Assembly (NCBI RefSeq): GCF_000756385.1
Contig: NZ_JNFC01000045.1
Span: 62,001 to 126,000, forward strand
Source of the DNA: Sphingopyxis sp. LC363
Lineage (GTDB): Bacteria; Pseudomonadota; Alphaproteobacteria; Sphingomonadales; Sphingomonadaceae
DNA length: 64,000 nucleotides
Reading direction: 5' to 3'
The notes beneath the pieces were generated by a model. The model saw nothing but the letters and a program-made list of their open reading frames with translations, did no database searches and was not told the DNA's origin. Shown here piece by piece: positions 59,626 to 64,000 of this stretch. The first letter of the stretch is position 1; each line of letters starts with the position of its first letter. Position numbers and translations under genes: made by a program.

Positions 59626-60363
59626 ATGGCAAAACAGGCAATCCTCCATCGCATGGTCATGCCGGGGCATATCTGCCCCTATGGCCTCAAGGCAAAACAT
59701 CTGCTCGAAAGCCGCGGCTTCGCGGTCGACGACCGCTGGCTGACGACGCGCGAAGAAACCGACGCATTCAAGGCCGAGCATGGCGTCAAGACGACGCCGC
59801 AGACCTTCATCGACGGTAAGCGGATCGGCGGCTACGACGACCTGCGTGGTCATTTCGGGCTGAAGGTCGCCGATCCCGATGCGACGAGCTACACCCCCGT
59901 CATCGCGCTGTTCGCGATGACCGCGCTGATGGCGCTCGCGACCAGCTTTTCGGTCTATGGCGAGATTTTCACCCTCCGCGCCGCTGAATGGTTCATCTCA
60001 TTCAGCATGATCGTGCTCGCGCTGCTGAAATTGCAAGACGTCGACAAATTCGCGACGATGTTCCTCAATTACGATCTCCTCGCACGGCGCTGGGTGCCCT
60101 ATGCGAGCATCTATCCCTTTGCTGAAGGTCTCGCCGGCGTATTGATGACCGCGCACGCGCTCGACTGGCTGTCGATCCCGGTCGCGCTGTTCATCGGCGG
60201 CATCGGCGCGATATCGGTGTTCAAGGCGGTCTATATCGACAAGCGCGACATCAAATGCGCCTGCGTCGGCGGCAGCAGCAAGGTGCCGCTGGGTTTTGTG
60301 TCGCTGACCGAAAATCTGATGATGGTCGCGATGGCGCTGTGGATGGCGCGGATGTGGCTGTAA
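59626..60363 (+). CDS. Glutaredoxin-MauE fusion, MerR-controlled
   Basis: A 245-residue protein. The N-terminal glutaredoxin-like domain has MPGHICPYGLKAKHLLESRG, with a single Cys where CxxC would be expected (CPYG), and VKTTPQTFIDGKRIGGYDDL. The C-terminal part (about residues 85-245) has four or more membrane helices of the MauE/DoxX type, with a final DKRDIKCACVGGSSKVPLGF motif carrying a CxC. Such fusions are thought to pass thiol redox power across the membrane, often for mercury or copper stress. Given the -10 box at 59613-59618, transcription should begin at about 59625, so ATG 59626 would be nearly leaderless. Confidence 0.82.
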   Translation: MAKQAILHRMVMPGHICPYGLKAKHLLESRGFAVDDRWLTTREETDAFKAEHGVKTTPQTFIDGKRIGGYDDLRGHFGLKVADPDATSYTPVIALFAMTALMALATSFSVYGEIFTLRAAEWFISFSMIVLALLKLQDVDKFATMFLNYDLLARRWVPYASIYPFAEGLAGVLMTAHALDWLSIPVALFIGGIGAISVFKAVYIDKRDIKCACVGGSSKVPLGFVSLTENLMMVAMALWMARMWL

Positions 60364-60437
60364 CGCCGCGCATCCGTCATTGATGAAACATGGGACTGGG
60401 CTATCAGGGGCGGTGATTCGTCCCCAGGGAGCCAGCC

Positions 60438-62006
60438 ATGTTCGACCGCCGCCACTTCCTCGCCGGGGCCACGCTTGCCGGTCTTGCCGCCCCGGCGATC
60501 CTGCGCGCCGAGGGCGGGTTCTTTCGCGAATTCCCGTTCAGCCTCGGCGTCGCGGCGGGCGATCCGGCGAGCGACGGCTTCGTCATCTGGACGCGGCTCG
60601 CGCCCGAACCGATGGAGCGCCACGGCGGGATGCCGCTGGCGAACTTCCCGGTCGACTGGGAGGTCGCGAGCGACGCCGGATTTCGCGACGTGGTTGCCAA
60701 GGGCACCGAGCTCGCGCGCCCCGAACTCGGGCACAGCGTCCATGTCGAGGTCGCGGGGCTTCAGCCCGATCGTCCCTATTATTATCGCTTCACCGCCGGC
60801 GGCGAGCGCAGCCTGCGCGGCCGCGCGCGTACGCTCCCCCGCGTGGGCGCGCCGACCGAAGCGCTGAAATTCGGCGTCTGCGGTTGCCAGCATTTTGAAT
60901 CGGGCTTTTTTGGCGCCTATCGCCACCTCGCGCGCGAAGACCTTGCCTTCGTCTATCATTATGGCGACTTCATCTATGAATATAGCCAGGATTATCTGTT
61001 CGACGCGGGGCTGCCGACGCGGCCGGTGCGCAAACATGCGTTCCGTAATCTGATCGACCTCGGCGACTTCCGCCTCGCCTATGCGCAGCAGCTCGGCGAC
61101 ATCGACCTGCAGGCGGCGCGCTGCACCCACGCCTTTCTGTCGAGCTTCGACGATCATGAGATCCGCAACGACTGGGTGTCCGACATCGACAATTGGAAGC
61201 TCGGGCTCGACGGCAACGACCCCGACGCACCGCCGCCCGATATCTTCATGCTCAAGAAGCAGGCGGCGATGCAGGCGTGGTACGAACATATGCCCGTCCG
61301 CCGTTCGATGTTGCCGCGCGGCGGCATGGTCGCGCTGAACCGCGAGCTTCGCTATGGCGACCTCATGTCGATGCAACTGCTCGACACGCGGCAATATCGC
61401 AGCGACCAGCCGTGCGAGGACGGCTTCAAACCCGCCTGTCCGGGCGTTTATGACAAGAAGGCCGAGGTGCTGGGCAAGGCGCAGGAGGATTGGCTGAACC
61501 GCAATCTGGGCGAAAGCGGCGCGACGTGGAACACGCTGGCGCAGCAGGTGACGATGATGTCGCTCGACCGGCGGCGCCGCCCCGACGAGCCGAAGAAGAT
61601 TCTCAACCTCGACAGCTGGGCGGGTTACGAAGCGCCGCGCGAACGCATGTTGTCACGGCTCGGCGGGCTTAAGAATGTCGTCGTGCTGACCGGCGACGAG
61701 CACCAGAATTTCTGCGGCGATCTCGTCCTCAAGGACAAGGTCGTCGGTGCCGAATTCGTCGCGACCTCGATTTCGAGCGGCGGCGACGGCAGCGATCAGC
61801 GCAATGGCACCGACGTCTTCCTGCGCCAGAACCCCGAACTCAAATTCGCCAACGACCAGCGCGGCTATGTCGTCTGCGAAGTGGGCCGCGAAGCGTGGCA
61901 GACGCATTTCATGGTCGTCGACAAGGTGACGGCGCCGGTAAATACGCTGTCGAAGCGCGCAACCGGGGTGGTCGAGCGCAACGTCGCCGGGATCAAGATG
62001 GCGTGA
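60438..62006 (+). CDS. phoD: PhoD-type alkaline phosphatase
   Basis: A 522-residue phosphatase/phosphodiesterase, Tat-exported (signal MFDRRHFLAGATLAGLAAPA). The metal-binding motifs are FGVCGCQHFESGFFGAYRHL with VYHYGDFIYEY, SSFDDHEIRNDW, and VVLTGDEHQNFCGDLVLKD. An N-terminal PhoD_N domain (FSLGVAAGDPASDGFVIWTR) precedes them. In characterised PhoD the cofactors are Ca and Fe. The gene forms a phosphatase cluster with PhoX upstream and the ENPP gene downstream. Confidence 0.93.
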   Translation: MFDRRHFLAGATLAGLAAPAILRAEGGFFREFPFSLGVAAGDPASDGFVIWTRLAPEPMERHGGMPLANFPVDWEVASDAGFRDVVAKGTELARPELGHSVHVEVAGLQPDRPYYYRFTAGGERSLRGRARTLPRVGAPTEALKFGVCGCQHFESGFFGAYRHLAREDLAFVYHYGDFIYEYSQDYLFDAGLPTRPVRKHAFRNLIDLGDFRLAYAQQLGDIDLQAARCTHAFLSSFDDHEIRNDWVSDIDNWKLGLDGNDPDAPPPDIFMLKKQAAMQAWYEHMPVRRSMLPRGGMVALNRELRYGDLMSMQLLDTRQYRSDQPCEDGFKPACPGVYDKKAEVLGKAQEDWLNRNLGESGATWNTLAQQVTMMSLDRRRRPDEPKKILNLDSWAGYEAPRERMLSRLGGLKNVVVLTGDEHQNFCGDLVLKDKVVGAEFVATSISSGGDGSDQRNGTDVFLRQNPELKFANDQRGYVVCEVGREAWQTHFMVVDKVTAPVNTLSKRATGVVERNVAGIKMA

Positions 62007-62007
62007 C

Positions 62008-62025
62008 GTGTCGTCGGACTGTCAC
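62008..62025 (+). promoter_or_regulatory. Possible Pho box before the ENPP gene
   Basis: GTGTCGT-CGGA-CTGTCAC matches the two-repeat Pho box CTGTCAT-N4-CTGTCAT at 11 of 14 positions. It lies in the 42-bp gap between phoD and the ENPP gene. It is a candidate only; weaker matches occur before phoX and phoD. Confidence 0.35.
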
Positions 62026-62048
62026 ATATGCGCCATAGCGGAGCGCGC

Positions 62049-63242
62049 ATGAACCGCGTCCTATCGCTGCTGCTCGCGCTCTTCCTTCCCTTCGCCGCGC
62101 AGGCGCAGGAGGATACCCGCAAGCCCGTTACCATCCTGATCTCGATCGACGGCTTTCGCGCCGACTATCTGGACCGGGGCATCACCCCCCACCTCTCGCG
62201 CCTCGCCGCCGAGGGCGCGCATGGCAAGCTGCGTCCTTCCTTCCCGACCAAGACCTTTCCCAATCATTATGCGATGGTCACCGGCAAGCGCCCCGACACC
62301 AACGGGATCGTCGGCAACAATATGATCGACCCGCGGCGTCCCGACGTGACGTTCAGCCTCGGCGATCCCAAGCAATCGCTCGATCCCTTCTGGTGGGATG
62401 AGGCCGAACCGGCGTGGATTACCGCGGACAAGGCCGGCGTGCGCAGCGCGACGATGTTCTGGCCGGGAAGCGAGGTCGCGATTCACGAGAAGCGGCCGCC
62501 CGACTGGCTGCGTTACGACAGGCATGTCGGCTATGCGCAGCGCGTCAACACGATCCTCGACTGGATGCGCCGCCCCTCAGACATTCGCCCCGCCTTCGTC
62601 ACCCTCTATTTCGAGGCGGTCGACGATGCCGGGCACCGCTTCGGTCCCGACAGCGCCGAAGTGAACGCCGCGATCACCGAAGTCGACAAGCGCATCGGCG
62701 ACCTGACCGCCGGCCTCGCCGCGATAGGCCAGCCCGCGCGCCTGCTGGTCGTCGCCGACCACGGGATGCGCGCGATCGACGAGAGTCGCGTGATCCAGCT
62801 CGCCGACCTCGTCGACCTGCCCAGCATCATAGCGGTCGAAACGGGCCCCTATGCGGCGGTCGAGCCCGCAGCGGGCACCGACAACCGGGTCTATGACGCG
62901 CTCTTGAAACCGCACGACCATATGAACTGCAACCGCCGCGAAGAGCTGCCGGAGCGGCTGCATTACGGCCGGAATCCGCGCGTCGCCGCGATCATCTGTA
63001 TCGCCGAGCCCGGCTGGTCGATCATCGCGGGCACGCCGAGCTGGCCCGTGAAGGGCGGCGCGCACGGTTATGACAATCAGGACCCCCAGATGCTCGCGCT
63101 TTTCGTCGCGAGTGGCACGGGGTTGAAGGGCGACGTCGGGACGATCGACAATATCGAAGTCTATCCGCTGCTGATGCTGCTTCTCGGCGTCGCGCCGCTG
63201 CCGGGCGACGCGACTGGCGAACTCGCCAAGCGGCTGCCCTGA
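62049..63242 (+). CDS. Ectonucleotide pyrophosphatase/phosphodiesterase
   Basis: A 397-residue exported enzyme of the ENPP/alkaline phosphatase superfamily. The signal ends QAQED. Metal and nucleophile sites are ILISIDGFRADYL, SFPTKTFPNHYAMVTG (Thr nucleophile) and VVADHGM. The DAGHRFGPDS segment and the C-terminal GAHGYDNQDPQM complete the two-zinc centre. It cleaves phosphodiester or pyrophosphate bonds in nucleotides or lipids outside the cytosol. ATG 62049 follows GGAGCG. Its TGA and the next stop form TGATCA. Confidence 0.9.
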   Translation: MNRVLSLLLALFLPFAAQAQEDTRKPVTILISIDGFRADYLDRGITPHLSRLAAEGAHGKLRPSFPTKTFPNHYAMVTGKRPDTNGIVGNNMIDPRRPDVTFSLGDPKQSLDPFWWDEAEPAWITADKAGVRSATMFWPGSEVAIHEKRPPDWLRYDRHVGYAQRVNTILDWMRRPSDIRPAFVTLYFEAVDDAGHRFGPDSAEVNAAITEVDKRIGDLTAGLAAIGQPARLLVVADHGMRAIDESRVIQLADLVDLPSIIAVETGPYAAVEPAAGTDNRVYDALLKPHDHMNCNRREELPERLHYGRNPRVAAIICIAEPGWSIIAGTPSWPVKGGAHGYDNQDPQMLALFVASGTGLKGDVGTIDNIEVYPLLMLLLGVAPLPGDATGELAKRLP

Positions 63243-63764
63243 TCAGTCGCGCAGCACCGCCATCGCGTGGATCGAAGCGGTGGGCGCATTGACGATCTGG
63301 AGCTGGTAGCGCCCCTGCGCCACGTCATATTCGACCATCTTGCGAATGCCCGAACAGGCGGGACCATGGCCGTGGGCGACCGATTTCACGGCGGCGCCGT
63401 CGCGGATGAGGTCGATCCACGCGCCCACGTCGAGCGCGACGATCAGACGCCCCGCCCGCTTCACCTCGATCGGGATCATCCCGCCGAATTTGTGGACGTC
63501 GGGTTTATGCTCGGGTGCGACGCCGTAGCGCAGGCTTTCGAACCTGTGCAGCGGCAACGCGGTCCGCGCCGCGCCGAGCGGCAACCAGTCGGCGCCGAGG
63601 TCGTCGCCATAGGCATAGATCGTCCGGCTCGAGGCATCGCGCGACCAGCCGGCGAGTTCGGGCGGGAGGACGGGCGCCGTCGGACAGGCGGGCGCGGCGG
63701 GCGCCGCGTGGGCCACCACTGGCAAGGCCGCGGCGAGCGATATGGCGATGATCCGGAACCCCAT
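63243..63764 (-). CDS. Unknown exported protein
   Basis: A 173-residue protein from ATG 63764 with GGGAGGAAATAGG upstream as ribosome site; its signal peptide ends VVAHAAP. The mature part has CPTAPVLPPELAGWSRDA, a YAYGDDLGADWLPLGAARTA segment, and a C-terminal beta-rich stretch with CSGIRKMVEYDVAQGRYQLQ. Two Cys may form a disulphide. No family is recognised. It follows a short frame by 1 bp, suggesting coupling. Confidence 0.75.
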   Translation of the reverse strand: MGFRIIAISLAAALPVVAHAAPAAPACPTAPVLPPELAGWSRDASSRTIYAYGDDLGADWLPLGAARTALPLHRFESLRYGVAPEHKPDVHKFGGMIPIEVKRAGRLIVALDVGAWIDLIRDGAAVKSVAHGHGPACSGIRKMVEYDVAQGRYQLQIVNAPTASIHAMAVLRD

Positions 63765-63765
63765 C

Positions 63766-63891
63766 CTATTTCCTCCCGAACAATTTTTCGACATCCTCCA
63801 TCGCGAGCTTCACCAAAGTCACGAACTCTTGGTCTTCAAGATCAATAACCGGCAACCCAAGGCTCCGCTTCCAACGCAACCAAATCCCCAC
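63766..63891 (-). CDS. Short 41-codon frame at the right edge, uncertain
   Basis: GTG 63891 opens 41 codons ending LPVIDLEDQEFVTLVKLAME and DVEKLFGRK. It overlaps the end of the upstream partial gene by 50 bp in another frame and ends 1 bp before the exported-protein gene. The protein sequence looks natural, so it could be a small gene, or the true C-terminus of the upstream gene displaced by a frameshift. No function is assigned. Confidence 0.4.
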   Translation of the reverse strand: MGIWLRWKRSLGLPVIDLEDQEFVTLVKLAMEDVEKLFGRK

Positions 63892-64000
63892 GCGCCAAGG
63901 CTTCCATCAATTCCAATAACTTGGCTCGCGGCACATTCTCCATATGTCGCGGTTCATCGTCAGCCTCGACATTCTCAAAATCAACATAGCCGTTCCGCCG
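63842..64000 (-). CDS. C-terminal part of an unknown gene at the window edge
   Basis: Fifty-two codons and a TGA at 63842-63844 read from the right edge (RRNGYVDFENVEADDEPRHM, then ENVPRAKLLELMEALARGDL). Codon use is TTG-rich and GC is visibly lower than in the neighbours, hinting at foreign origin. The rest lies beyond the window. Function is unknown. Confidence 0.5.
   Translation of the reverse strand, partial: RRNGYVDFENVEADDEPRHMENVPRAKLLELMEALARGDLVALEAEPWVAGY

Noticed and set aside
55263..60410. Pho boxes before phoX and phoD
   Set aside because: Best matches (CTGACAT and CCGTCAT half-sites) reach only about 9 of 14 positions.

Overview
The window is about 64 kb of high-GC chromosome from an alphaproteobacterium, most likely a sphingomonad of the Sphingopyxis type. 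This is inferred from the proteins (UrcA family, tandem TraB/GumN, GlyQ/GlyS, HslV with an N-terminal extension before its Thr, the rodZ-like/cpoB/tilS/ftsH block) and from the lasso peptide cluster, whose precursor resembles the sphingopyxin and astexin peptides as I remember them. No database search was possible.

Layout. Positions 1-4,830 hold the edge of a phosphatase gene and a four-gene sugar-nucleotide unit (wecB, wecC, class I phosphomannose isomerase, mannose-1-phosphate guanylyltransferase) that should supply UDP-ManNAcA and GDP-mannose for surface polysaccharide. Positions 4,880-7,915 hold hslV and hslU, separated by an FAD-dependent oxidoreductase gene. Positions about 7,960-25,830 are an accessory island between two housekeeping blocks. 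It carries a DUF2384 antitoxin-like gene, a MobA/MobL-like protein, unknown genes, a nucleotidyltransferase-HEPN fusion, a RelB/DinJ antitoxin without an obvious toxin, a complete lasso peptide cluster (13,215-23,142) and an ISL3-type transposase.

The lasso cluster is the highlight. On the minus strand lie precursor A (46 codons, 23,002-23,142), the B protein (RRE plus Cys protease) and the C cyclase (asparagine-synthase-like), all overlapping or touching. On the plus strand lie a GntR regulator, a FecI-like sigma factor, a FecR-like anti-sigma, a TonB-dependent receptor with an STN domain and a prolyl-oligopeptidase-type lasso isopeptidase, converging on gene C with 1 bp between the stops. 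This suggests a peptide that is made, re-imported and linearised, with import coupled to transcription. No exporter gene is present.

Positions 26,000-49,440 are core genome: rodZ-like, cpoB, tilS, ftsH, a DUF3800 gene, rpoZ, a phospholipase-D-type synthase, a PmtA-like methyltransferase, an MFS transporter, a Cdc48-type AAA ATPase, a LysR regulator, three tRNAs (Thr, Ser, Arg), a cyclophilin-type isomerase, a Crp/Fnr regulator, ppdK and glyQS. A candidate small RNA with a perfect -10 box and a strong terminator lies at 41,664-41,800. Positions 49,570-64,000 hold envelope and housekeeping genes: UrcA, an HTH/membrane protein pair, two TraB/GumN proteins, rplY, pth, two paralogous lipoproteins, PhoX, a CAP protein, ychF, a MerR regulator with a textbook operator facing a glutaredoxin-MauE fusion, PhoD, an ENPP-type phosphodiesterase, and at the right edge an incomplete gene in lower-GC, TTG-rich DNA.
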